A DNA stretch of 64,000 bases from Hyposmocoma kahamanoa (lineage: Eukaryota > Arthropoda > Insecta > Lepidoptera > Cosmopterigidae). How positions within the stretch are numbered: position 1 is the first letter of the stretch; each line of letters starts with the position of its first letter. Shown here piece after piece: positions 1-13,000 of this stretch. Below the pieces are notes generated by a model. It was not told the DNA's origin and made no database searches. It saw nothing but the letters and a program-made list of their open reading frames with translations. Both the position numbers and the translations under genes were made by a program. The DNA is taken from positions 17,629,425 through 17,693,424 of the forward strand of contig NW_020653726.1 of assembly GCF_003589595.1 (NCBI RefSeq), read 5' to 3'.

Positions 1-184
1 CTTTTTTATTTGTTCACTGTACGCTATTCTTGTTCTTCATCTTTTCCGTTCTATCCTCTCCTCAATTATCACTCTTACCCTAACATCTTTCCCCTTCCAT
101 TCTCTATTGTATTCAAAAGATTTCTTCATAATATTCACAATCAAGTGTTCCTGAAATGTCGTAAACAATTTTAGTAATACATAC

Positions 185-269
185 CTGCTGCCCCTGCCGC
201 CGCGACTGCCCCTCCCGCGCAAAGGCCTTGCGTTAGCAGCCATCGCCGCCGCCGCCGCCGCTTGCGCAT
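185..269 (-). other. Rsf1: Rsf1 last visible exon, poly-Ala/RG-rich
   Basis: After a 5.5-kb intron the reading frame resumes with DAQAAAAAAMAANARPLRGR and then Gly/Arg-rich GSRGGRGS. The acceptor is TTCAG at 270-274 (minus strand) and the donor is GTATGT at 179-184. The alanine run is coded by repeated GCG/GCC triplets (about 241-266), so its length may vary between individuals. Phase agrees with exon 19 (G + AT = GAT). Confidence 0.75.
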
Positions 270-1028
270 CTGAACCAGACAAGTGAGTTTCTTTTTTTCA
301 TTTATTTACCATATAAAACATAATACACAACAATTGTTCTGTCGCAATATATATAATATAGAAGTAATATAATCTATCATTAATCAAAAAGATGTTACTG
401 AAATGATATTGGGACATTGATAAACAATCAACATTGCAATTTTTTCAAGTTGTTTACAAAATAATCTTTAACTGTCTTCGTGGCCGAACGGTTACCATGC
501 CGGTATGCTACGCAGGGGTCCCAGGTTCGATTACCGGACCTATATATTTATTTTTCTCGCGAGTTTGGGTGTCATTTGTGGTTGTCTATGTGTGTGACCA
601 TGGCACCCGCGACGCGGGGTTCCCTAGTAAACAGTTTCTATTTATAATAGTGTGGAGCAATGAGTGTGTGCGTTATTTATTAGCCGTGGGGCGACGGCTT
701 AAGAATACATTGTCGCCTCCCCATACATGCCCGTGGGGGTCGTAAGAGGCGACCGAGGGCGTCACAAGTGTCCATCTGCTTAGCATTGTGGTAGGCTCTG
801 TGCCGACTGGATAGCGACCACAGTACACACGGCGGAAAACCCTCCACAGTGAAACGCTTTTGCGAATCGCGTTCAGGGATCAGTTGGTGTACATCCAGTG
901 CATTTGGCCAGACCGGCAAAATGATAGTGACGGAGTGAAGATATTCGTGTTTTCCATCCGTTACTCTCATCTCTGGACTGTATTCGCACTTTCCATCAGG
1001 CGCGGTGCAGTCATTTTGTCGAGTCGCA

Positions 1029-1061
<33 letters not shown>

Positions 1062-4000
1062 CACTACTACTATTACAAGTTTAGTATTAAGTGGTAACTT
1101 GTTTATTAGTCGGGGAACCAGGTAGTTAGAAGTTCTTTCTCCGCACACATTCGCGCGAGTCGTCTTGTTATAACCCAGTGGCAATTATCGTCACTTGTTG
1201 AGGGATATCTAGTTGACCTGCCGGCCAGGGAGACCCGTAGAAACGGTTGTACAGTACAGGGGCCCAATAGGGACTAACTACCCCTAGAGGCTGCCCCACC
1301 ATGCCGCGCATAATCTTGGGGTAGGTCGTCGTGCCGGTTAGTGACCGGAATTTGGGGTCCCGGCGGCATATCCCAGGGGGGTACGGGGGCCCTTCCGTTC
1401 GGCGGGACAGCCGGCTATCCTTCAAAAGATCAACGGCATGTATTGCAGTTCCCCTCGTTTTTCTTCTTCGGTGCAGTGCCGAAGGCTTCATCTCTTCACA
1501 CTACCGTCCTTCTTACCCACCATGACAGCGCAACATAAGAATGCAGATCGTTCAGCGGTGCCTAATCCCCCCACCGCGTTTATTATTGAGTTCGCTAACA
1601 TCCGCGGACTCCACTCCAACCTCAAAGCTGTCCACCATCACCTCGAGACAGCCCGGCCTGCCCTGCTTTTCCTGACGGAGACGCAGATTCGCCGTACGAA
1701 TGATATGAGTTACTTGAACTACCCCGGCTACTCGCTTGAGGAAAACTTTCAGGCCAAAGCCGGGGTATGTGTATATATTCGTTCGGATGTGTGCTGTCGC
1801 CGTCTGCGCTGCCTGGAGGACCCCTCCTTTTCCACTATGTGGGTGCTCGTAGAATCTAGTTATTCAGCTAGAGTCTTCGCGTGCTTATATAGATCCCACA
1901 GCGGGGATGCGGAGACAACTAGGCTCTTTGACCAACTGAGCCAGGCGACTCTTGACGCGCAGGCGCAGTTCCCATCTGCGGAGATGGTCGTGTTGGGGGA
2001 CTTTAATGCTCACCATGAATCATGGTTAAGTTCCCTCAAGACTGACCATGCAGGAAGAACTGCCCACGCTTTCGCTCTCACGCATGACTTGACCCAACTG
2101 GTAACCCAGCCCACCCGGGTTCCAGACATATCGGATCATGCACCCTCTTTGCTTGACCTTCTGCTCGCGAGTCACCCTACCTACTATACAGTATCAGTCA
2201 GCGCCCCCCTGGGAAGTTCTGATCACTGTTTGGTTGGGTGTAAGGTTTCCCAAATGCCTCCAACTAAGCTGAAGGAGGTCACTCGTCGCATTTGGCACTA
2301 CTCGTCGGCGGATTGGGATGGTATGCGCGACTACTTTGCGTCCATCCCTTGGTTGCAGCACTGCTTTGCGGGAAAGGATGCCTCAGCAGCTGCCGATGCT
2401 GTTGTCGATGAGATTGGAACGGCTATGAATTACTACATACCGTCTTCCAGTGTCATCGCCAATCGCAGAGGACGCCCTTGGTTCAATCTCGAATGCATGG
2501 ACGCTGTTAGTGAGAAACAGGCTGCATATCGTGGTTGGATCAAGGGTCGTGTAACAAAGGATCCCTACCTTGCGTCCCTTAAAGCAGCCTATAACAAAGC
2601 AACCAAGTCTTGCAGGAGGGCTTACATAAGAGCGGATGCCCAGCGCGTTTCACGGATTGGCCAGAAGCTGGTAGCCCATCCCACCGGTAGCCGTGCCTAC
2701 TGGAGCCTGGCCAAAGCCGTGCAGTCCAATTTTTGTCGTTCGTCGCTGCCGCCTTTGAGGTATCCCAATGGATTTTTGGCCTATGGCCCCGAAGAGAAAG
2801 CCAATTTATTGGCCGACCTTTTTGGGGCTAACTCGCGCATTCACGACCAAGATGCGCAACCGCCGTCAATTCCCCATTGCGGAGTCACAATGCCTGATAT
2901 AGTTATCAGGCAATGTGATGTCCGCAAGGAACTGCAGACTCTTGACGTGCGGAAAGCCTATGGTCCAGATGGGATACCTCCTATCGTCCTTAAAAGGTGT
3001 GCGGCGGAGTTGTCTCCCGTACTGACGCGCTTATACCGCCTCTCATACCAATCTGGTAACGTGCCCCTAGCTTGGAGGGAGGCCAACGTGCAACCTATCC
3101 CCAAGAAAGGAGATCGGTCTGATCCGACAAACTATCGCCCAATAGCTGTCACTTCAGTGCTCTGCAAAGTGATGGAGCGGATTCTAAATATCCAGATAAT
3201 CCGGCACCTGGAACGTCACTCCATTCTTAATGATCGACAGTACGGGTTTCGGCCGAACCGATCAACGGGTGACGTTCTAGCGTATCTAATGCATCTCTGG
3301 GGTGAAGCTATCGACAAACAGGGCGAAACCTTAGCGATAAGTCTGGATATTGCTAAGGCCTTTGATCGGGTCTGGCACCGTGGTCTCCTCTCCAAGCTTC
3401 CGGCATATGGTCTTCCCGGCCGCCTTTGTGAGTGGATCTCCGGCTTTCTGTGCGAGCGAAGATTGCGTGTCCTTGTTGACGGAGGCACTTCGCGGCTCGT
3501 GACAGTTAATGCTGGGGTGCCACAGGGCTCCGTGCTGTCGCCCACGCTGTTCCTTCTGCATATCAATGACTTGTTGCCTTTTGGCAACATTCATTGCTAT
3601 GCAGATGATAGCACAGTGCACGGTTGCTATTATAAGCAACCGTCAAGCAGCCGGGAGGACCCTGAGAGAAACCGGGAAAAACTTGTCGCTGAGCTCAACC
3701 ATGTTTTGGAACATATATCGTCGTGGGGCTCCCGAAACTTGGTTGAGTTCAACGCCAAGAAAACCCAGGTATGCGCGTTCAGTTCCAAAAAATCCCCATT
3801 CCTTCCACTTCCCCATCTTCAGGGTACAACGCTGACGCTGCAGGACAAGCTCAGCCTGCTGGGGATGAGCATCCGGAAGGACATGAGCAACAAGGACTAT
3901 ATAGAGAGCGTCATCTGTACCGCGTCGCGCAAGCTTGGCATCCTGAACAAGGTGCACCGATTTTTTACTCCAGAGCTGCGTACCTGTTGTATAAAGCTCA

Positions 4001-7000
4001 GGTCCGAAGCAGCATGGAGTACTGTTCGCACCTTTGGGACGGCTCTGCCAAGTACTTGCTCGATGCCCTAGATGGACTGCAGCGCTACGCCTTCCGTGTT
4101 GTCAACAATCCTCATGTAACTGCGGAGTCGTTACAGCTTCGCAGAGATATAGCGTCTCTTAGCGTATTCTATCGCCTGTACCACGGTGAGTGCTCTGAAG
4201 AGTTATTCAACCTTATCCCTTCCTCTCCTTTCCATCAGCGGACCACCCGTGCCGGACTGCGTTGCCACAGTTGGACGGTCAGTTCAATACCGTCCCGCAC
4301 TAAAAAGTTTGGCAATTCGTTCTTATGCCGAACCATCAAATTGTGGAACCAACTCCCGGCGCATGTATTCCCTCCCCTCTATAACATCGGGTCCTTCAAA
4401 CGTAGTGTGAAGAAGCATTTGGCCAGACCGGCAAAATGATAGTGACGGAGTGAAGATATTTGTGTTTTCCATCCGTTACTCTCATCTCTGGACTGTATTC
4501 GCACTTTCCATCAGGCGCGGTGCAGTCATTTTGCCGAGTCACAATAAAAAAAAAAACACATGGGATAGCAAGTAATGTCTAACGGCATGGGAGTGTATAC
4601 TTTTAAATGTTTAATTAAAGGCAAAAATGTTCGAAGCCGTAAGGAGATCCAGTACATATGTATATATTTGACAATAAATGGCTTAGAAAAAACTGACTGA
4701 CCCTTAACACTGATAAAACAAAATACATGACGTTTTCCTATAGCTCACTCTCCCAACTGACGTTACATTCACATTCAATATTAGCTCATAACAGTTTTGA
4801 CTCGCCAGAAAGTACCTGTATACATAATATATAATAATATTATATATTATATATACAGTACAATAATAATAGTAATATATGTATAACTTCGCAGCACAAT
4901 ATCTGTAATAGTAGCGGATTTGTAGTGCAACAGTTGCACTTGATTTGCCGCCTACTGTTCGTTACCGCGCCCAGCTAGCTTGCGCAACTATTTTTGTGTC
5001 GGCAGAATAAGTTGGCAGCATTGTGCTGAGCCGAAACCGTTTCAGTGCATTATTGATTGTAACCGTCCTTTTCTTGTTATACGTAATGCTGTGATGTAAA
5101 ACACTGAATAAAGACAATTTATCTATCTATCTGCTACAAATTTACATCGTTCAGCCCCCGTAGTATACCGCCTCGATAGTCGAGTATTATATCCACATTT
5201 GGCTCTCAAATTAGAGTGATAAATAATACAAATATCACAATAGCTAACATGGCCAGCGCCGTGACGTCACAGTTTTATGTCGTCGCTTGCGCCGCGTCCA
5301 ATGACTGCAAAAGATTAACACAGTGCCAAACATGGGTGCGAGGTCACAGCTGATTTTAAAACATTTTGACAGTTCTGCACAGTAATTTTATCAACGTAAA
5401 AGTTTAACGCGACAAACGAGGTGAAAAGAAATAATAAAAACAAACAAATTAAACTATGTTTTACAGAGTAAGCTCATAGATTACTTAACAGTTACTACGT
5501 AATAGACACATCACTGTTATAGAAAATCGAAAATACCTACGCTATAATAGCCTACTAAATCTGACTAATGACACCAGGCGCTCATTACGAGGCAAAAGGA
5601 ACCTAAGCACGCGCTCAGCGAGGTGAAAATAACGTTGCCCGCCAAGTGCAGTCGTGCGGAACCGAATGCTGAGGTTGTAAAAGGACTTGTCTGAGCGCTT
5701 GCACTGTCGGCGATACACTCAGCGGTAGGCACTTCCGATCCAACGACGCAGCCCCGGTAAGTATGTAATAGAGTGTTTGTATTGTTAAAAATAGAAAATA
5801 AACTCACCAAGGTGTGCCTGTAGCTCTTCGGTCTTCGCCTTAGTTACGTCATCAGGTAATTTTTCAAGAGGCACCACAGCAGTTTTCTTAATGAGGTCAT
5901 TGAGTGCCTTTCTCCGTTCTTCAGACTGTTCTTCGGATTCGGCCTCCTTCTTTCTCTTGATCCGGTCTGAATCGGAATCTGAAGTGAGGTCCGAATCGTC
6001 GACATGAAACTCGTCTGAGCTGTCTGGCATGTGTTTGCCGCTAGATTTGTGCATCTCCTGTGAATTTGATACGTAGTAAGTTACATATTATACTCCACAA
6101 CTGAATGTAATGTTTTGTTTTACCGTAAACAGCACTTCTAAAAAAATATTTTTATGATATAAAATGACAGAACGAACAAGTCGTGCGCCTGGTAGTAAGC
6201 GACACGCCTGTAATAACATTTGCAGTGCCATTCAGAGCTTTAAATCGCAAAGAACAGGGAGACTGCCGCTGCCCACATCACCCTGAGCCATAAGTTGACA
6301 AATCTCCTGTGCCTGTAATTCCACCAGCACCTTTACCCTTCAAAACCGGAACACAGTAATGCCCACATATTACTGCTTGGCGTCAGAAATAGGTAGAGTG
6401 GCAGTATTTATCTGGACGAACTCTATCATAAGGAGCTATATTACTACTACAAGCTTCTAATTTGAGGGCGAGAAGTAAGACACTAAAGTGTCCACGTTAC
6501 GCGGCGCTTTATAGGTATAAGTTGCACTTACATCTTCAGACTCGGTGTTAGGAATTTCCGTGTAATTAATTTTCTTCTGCCGCGTCCGGTGCTTGGGCGA
6601 CCAATCGTTGAGTCCCTCATCGCCACTCAGTCCTCCGTACGTGACTCGGGCTCGTATGACGTTGCCTTCCGCGTCGTATTGTGTAAGGCCGCCCTTTCTG
6701 CGTGGTTTCTTGGTTGGTGATTTGTCATGCTTCTTCGATTTCGATTTTGATCTGAAAGAAAAACGGTTTTTCTTTTAATTTTTATAATACTAAGTGACAG
6801 GACGAACAAGTCGTGCGCCTGGTGGTGAGCGACACGCCTGTCCATAACAGTTGCAGTGCCACTCAGGGCTTTAAATTACTAAGAGCTTAGGGGCACTGCT
6901 ACTGCGCTCGTCACCCTGACACATAGCTGACAAGTTCCATGTGCCTGTAATGTCACCAGCACCTTTACCCTTCCAAACCGGAACGCAGTAATGTTCATGT

Positions 7001-10000
7001 TATTGCTTGGCGGCAGAAATACGTAAAGTGGCAGTACTTCCCTGGACGAACTCTTTCACAAGGAGCGCTACTGCTACTACTGTTGTTTTGTCTTTATTAT
7101 TATTAGGCTTTCTTGTGTTGTGGCGTTGTAATAAATGGTTTCTATACTATTCCACTGTTACTTATAAACGTAGTGGTCTCTGATGTTGTTTGTTTCTGGT
7201 TTCTATGCATGCTGAACAACATAAAAAGAGCGGTGGTAGCCTTTTGGGAGAATAGTTGCTTCTCAATTGAGAGGCCGACGGTTCGAATCCCTGTGGCAGC
7301 ATGTACCTATGACTTAAATTCTAAACTACGTACATTTGTGACTGTTTAGTATCAATACCTCTCGTCAACGATAAACGTAAACGTTTGAAATCCCTAACTC
7401 ACATTAGGCTCGTCTGCGGCCTTCATCCTCTACTTAGAGCTAAATTAATGATGATTATGAACGTTATTTGAGAAATTATCATTAATGAAAAATAAAAACC
7501 AAATAAAAAAACATTTGTGGCTCAATTCATTCCAAGACATGAATGACTTTATAGTTTATCGTTGACATGTAGTATTTATTATAAAGAACTTTGAAACTCA
7601 CTTTTTCTTGGCCCATTCTTTTTTCTCTCCAGATTCGCTTGAGCTGTCTATCACTCCTTTCTTTTTCTTCTTCACCTCGGGCGAGGATTCTGTTAGTTTT
7701 GATCGTTCTGCAAAATTAGTCACAATAAAACAAGAATGTATATAGTTCCTTTTTAACTTTAATGTGCACGTCTCAACTAGATTGTGGATGACCTGAAATA
7801 CTTAAAATTACCAAGAATTAAAATACCAATGTGTCACAAACATAGCAAGTAGCTACTAAAGTTTGCAGGAGTCTGCTAATTTCGTCCAATTCAGGTCAAA
7901 ACTCTTAATATTACAAATTTTGTTTGTGGTTCAGAATTAAGTAATATTGGCTATGATTTCCGCATCATACTTCCGGGTTCTCGAAAATTTTGCGAGTCTC
8001 GACGATTTTTTGGCATTTCCAGATTCGAGACTGATGTTTTCAATCTCGGGAATATTGAGACGTTTAAAGAGTTTGCCAGAAGGACGTTACTGGGGGCCAG
8101 AACAAGGTACCTTTGTGGTGGGGCCGGCTGGGCCTGGCCGCGCGACGGATGGGCAGGTCGTCGGACGAAGCCGATCCAGGAGAGCTATCGCGCTCCGCAG
8201 ATGACGAAATCTCCTCCGACGTCGACTCCAGGCTAAACATTTAAACAAATTAATTTTAATTTAATCGAGCATCCCGAAGAGTCTGATAAGGAGGTGTCAA
8301 CGTAATTCCCAGTAAGATCAGTAGGGTACTGAACCGGGAGCCAATTCTGTGGCTCTAGTGAAAAGGGGTATAAGTCAAAAAAGTCAGTCGCCATCGGGCG
8401 CTTGTTGGCGTCGGATCCGTGTCAAATTTTCTTCGCCTGTTCTTATTTTATTCATATTAATATATGTATAGCGCGTGAATTGCGAGACGTGAGCCCCCCT
8501 CCCCTAAATTCTACGTTCACGTTGACATACCTCGCCTTGAAAAGAATCAGACTAATTGATCAGTAACGTGTACCAAGCTTGAGCAGATGTTCTGTTCAAA
8601 GCTCCGAATACAGATGAAGTGTAAATGCGTGTTACGCAGGGCCAAGTTTGGCCATGTGCCAAGATTGCTTCTTTTGACATTTTCATTGACATGTTTTTAA
8701 GTGACAATAACACTTTAGGCGACAAGATCTCAAAAGTTACCGATATGCAAATGTGTTTATTATTACAAAGAGAGCAGAAGAGCTGGACTAACGTCCATTG
8801 GTGCATTCGTGTGACACATTTATGATTTCTCTTACCCAGTGTCCTTGAAGTCCTCATCGGTCTCGTCGTCGTCCTCCGAAGGCACCTCCAGCGAGTTGAG
8901 CTTGCGTGGTTTCCGTCGCTGCTTTTTCTTCGCGCGCTTCTCTACCGGTTGGCCCTGAAATAACATCAGTGGTTACATGTTGCTAACGGCTTACGGGTAA
9001 CAATTGCGAGTCTAGTTTAGGAGGTAAATAATTCGGTAGATACACTTGTAAAACATTCACGACATAACTTGTGAAGTATACCAAGTCTGAGAACAGGTGG
9101 TATACCACGAAATATAGAGCAACGATCATCGCGTACGAAGATATTGATTTGACATTATGTCCTTATTCCGAAATGTCAAATGACAGCTTTCATATCGAAT
9201 TTTGACATTACTTTCAACGTAAAACTGATATATGTATGTAGTACGAATAAGCTTCGTTGCGGACGCAGTCACGTGGACTCGTATTCCGCGGTAGACTTCC
9301 TGGATCTTTTGTGACGTCATAAGAGTTCTTCTGATTTGCAAAAATAGCATAAAAGAATTTGAAAAAAGAACGGTTGAATGCTGTAACAATTATGTTACTT
9401 TATTAGTGAGAGCGTGTCCGGGAATCACCACTTATCAACGCAGAAAAAGCTTTTATGTCCGTGCTATAAGAACGAAAAGGACTCCAACGTTTTAATGCGA
9501 TTCAGTGTCATCCTTATAAGAAAAAGTGTTCTAAACTGTATAGGCACAAAATGCCTCGATGAACCAGCGGTTAGGACTGCCGGCGTTATATGAGAAGGTC
9601 ACGGGTTCGATTCCCGACAGGACCATTGGGAAACGAAATTTTCTAAATTGGTTCTGGTCTGGGTGTTCTTGGCAGTACTCAAGGTTAATTTGATTTTCAT
9701 TGTACAAAGAATTCTCGGATTTGAGATCAGGTACTAAGTGTATTTCTGGTATATTACTTCCATCTTCTAAGACACTAAGTGCCTTGTGCTAAAAATAATG
9801 TGTCACGTAGCCCGCTCATACGTTTATGCAGGCAGTATAATGTTTTATGTAAAGATCTTGATATATTCCACCAGAACACCGACACATTTGTAAAAATTAT
9901 AAAAAACCCCGAACTGTACGGAAGCACGTGAATTCATCTGAGAGTGAAGTAATTTTATTAAAAAATATACACATTTTCTATTGACCATTTTCTATTGACT

Positions 10001-13000
10001 TAGTTAGCCATATTCATAAAGTTGCAAAATTTAATTTGCATGTTGTGCGCGATTGTTATTGACCAACAAATATGTTTGTTTTTGTTTAGTGTCATAGTTT
10101 TACTTGTATTATATAATTTGTATCTTGTAACTGCGCCAAAATAAATTAAAAAAAAACGTAAGGTATTTTACCTGTAAGTTTGAAAGTTCATACTTTAACT
10201 GTAATAGAATTTTTTCTAAATTTCTATTTGTAGCTAACGAGCAACAATGTGAACCATTTTCATAATAAAAGATTACCTGTTCAAGAGCCTCTCTCTCGGC
10301 CTTTAGCTTCTCCTCCTCGGCTGCTTCTATGATGGTTGAGATATCTTTCCCGCGGCCTTGATTACCTGCGCTGGATGTCGGTTCAACATATTCCTCCTGA
10401 AACAATATTAGTGCATTATTCATAAACACGTAGGACTAAATCTCTTGGTCGTAGTTTTCTTCCTGTATTTATAATTGAAATTTCTATATATCTTTATTTC
10501 ATAAACGCAAATTACACTTGAAATCGTCAAATTGCTGCCGTGCTTTAAAACGTGTCATGTGCCAATTTCTTTTTTGAGATATCATAAAAGCCATTACGAA
10601 GTTTTAGAATATTGATATTGTTTAATGATAATAATCTTAGTTGTGCATCATTAGAGTTAACTGTTTTTAAATAGAGATTATTGTGCTTATTATATTTAAA
10701 ACGGATATTATAGCCGCGTTTTAGTTAGTGGACGGTACTAGGCAGACCCCTCTGAGAATAATGAATAAAATAAAAAGAAGTAAGAAGAAAGTCCATAAAA
10801 TCAAAGTGTATAGTTTGCTGTGTTAGCCATTAATGGTGTATACATTTAAACTTTGTTAAGTATTGTACATTTCAATTGTTGTATATGCATCATGTTAGCT
10901 TTCCTACACAATAAATAAATAAATTAATTCATATTTTAACTATAATTGGGTTTTCCACCCTGATTTTTTACTTTTTGTAGCTAACGGTGTAACATATTGG
11001 AACTTTTTAACCGATTTCAAAAAAGGAGGAGGTTCTAAATTCGTCTGTATGTATGTTTCGTGATAACTCCTTGTGAAGCGATTTTGACGACTCTTTTTTT
11101 GTTGGAAAGAGGGTACCTAGTACAGGCCCCATTTAAATTTAAAGAAAATTTTCCACGTAATAAAGGTGGCAAACTAGGGGATGAAACCGGCTTCGCGCAC
11201 TTTCCGGTAACCGAATGCAATAAAACTTGGCAAATAGATGTAATTCCACGAACTTTTATCACTGAGAGTACAGAGTACTGAGATTGTAATCCCTCGTATT
11301 AATATTACTATTGAAAAAAATTGCTATTCTTCTTAATATTTATAATATGTTAATAATTGTACTGTGACACTAGTGAGATAGTCGTCGGTCGGTAAGGTCA
11401 CGATATTGAGCACAAATGTTTAGTTATACGAGCTTCGGTACTAGGACGAGTCCCCGGCAGGGCCAGCACTGCCACGGGACTCGAACGTCGGCTACCTTGA
11501 TGGCGGAGGAGATGAGGCGGTCGTATTCCTGCGCGCGGTAGCTGACGGGCAGCTGGCGGCGCGCGCGCAGCCGGTACACGGCGCCCTCCTCCTCCGACGA
11601 CGACCACGACGCGCTGCCGCTGCCCGACCCCGACTCTGTACAGGCATCTTGGTTTTTAGCTTTTATTAAATTTGGATGCTATTTTCATGTCTAAAAAAAT
11701 GTAATAATTATATATTTCTCATATATGATAGCTATATATAAAATAAATTTGGCAAATTTAAATAATGCATTATCATTATTACATAGTGGCAGTAACACGC
11801 CTTGTGAAAGAGTTCCATGAAATTGCAGGCACATAGGACTTGTTCACTCATGTCTCAGGGTGACAGGCGCAGTGTGATTTAAAGCTCTAAAGCGTGTAGC
11901 TAACACCAGGTAAGAGACTTGTTCGACCTGTCAATTGATATTACAAAAAAAAATCTTCTAAATACATTTCATGGAGTTACATCACTTTTCGCTGATAGCC
12001 TTAAAGCATACTGCAAAATTTAGACATTTATACTTCCTATCTACACGGTCTTACGTTATTAAAAAGTAACAGAACAAAAAGAGACTTTAATGTTTTAAGA
12101 ATCGATGCTACCTCAGCTCGAATTTAATTTTTTCCCGTATTAACATGGTTCATTTTGTTTGGGTCGAGTGGCAGTCAGTGTCCCACTGGCTTTATTTCCG
12201 TTTTTTTTTACAAACGATATTAAAACCATTTGAAAAATTTATATCACAATCGTATACCATACATCGACCCCTCCTACGTAAAGTATCGTATGTCGAAATT
12301 GCCAAGTTTACAGGGGAGCGTTTTAAAGTTCTCCGTTTTGTTTGGCAAAACCTCATTACTGACAGAGTGATCATCTAGTAGATCATCTAACCGATATATA
12401 GGATTTAACAATACTCTATGCGAGTAACAAGCTTTGCCGAATAAAACTGAGAAATGCTAAAGTCACGTGTTATGCTCATTGCAGTGAATTGAGAACTTTA
12501 AAACGCTTCCCTGTAAACTTGACAATTTCGACATACGATACTTTACGTAGGAGGGGCCGACATGTTCTATTCAGTTCAGGTGATATAAAAATGTAAAATT
12601 TCAAGGTAAGTTTGTGTTTTTGTCTACCCTGAAAATTTTTAGGAACCGTGTTTTCACACCGTATAGTAATCAAAGTATGTCCTCAATTTCACTATATATT
12701 TTTCACAAAGTAATTGATTCAACAATTTCACTGTTATGCGTAATCAAACAAAGCCATTTGAGGTTGTATAGACTCCTATGTGTTTTTTTTTTGTTAATTC
12801 AAAATTATGAACAATGTCTTTATGAGTCAAGGGCATCAAGTGTATAACCAGAAATAGAGACGAAATATCATTTAATTTGTTTGAAAAGTATTTTACCCAA
12901 TCATTACTGCGCTCCGATTGGCCAGTCCGAATTCGAAACAATTGACGGGTGTCAACAATTGTTTTACATTAAATCGACCACTTTAAATTGAGCTTTGCTA

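Noticed and set aside
471..545. tRNA gene-like sequence (also at 18935-19005, 23660-23730, 58865-58940, 16478-16550)
   Set aside because: A and B boxes are present, but each is the head of a repeated SINE body, and no complete cloverleaf or anticodon arm could be drawn.
3216..3957. Minus-strand frames of 100-124 codons
   Set aside because: They lie antisense to the LINE reverse transcriptase and have no motif.
11398..11607. GC-rich minus-strand frame rich in Arg/Pro/Ala
   Set aside because: It overlaps Rsf1 exon 13 in a shifted frame; the in-phase frame gives the conserved Rsf1 block.
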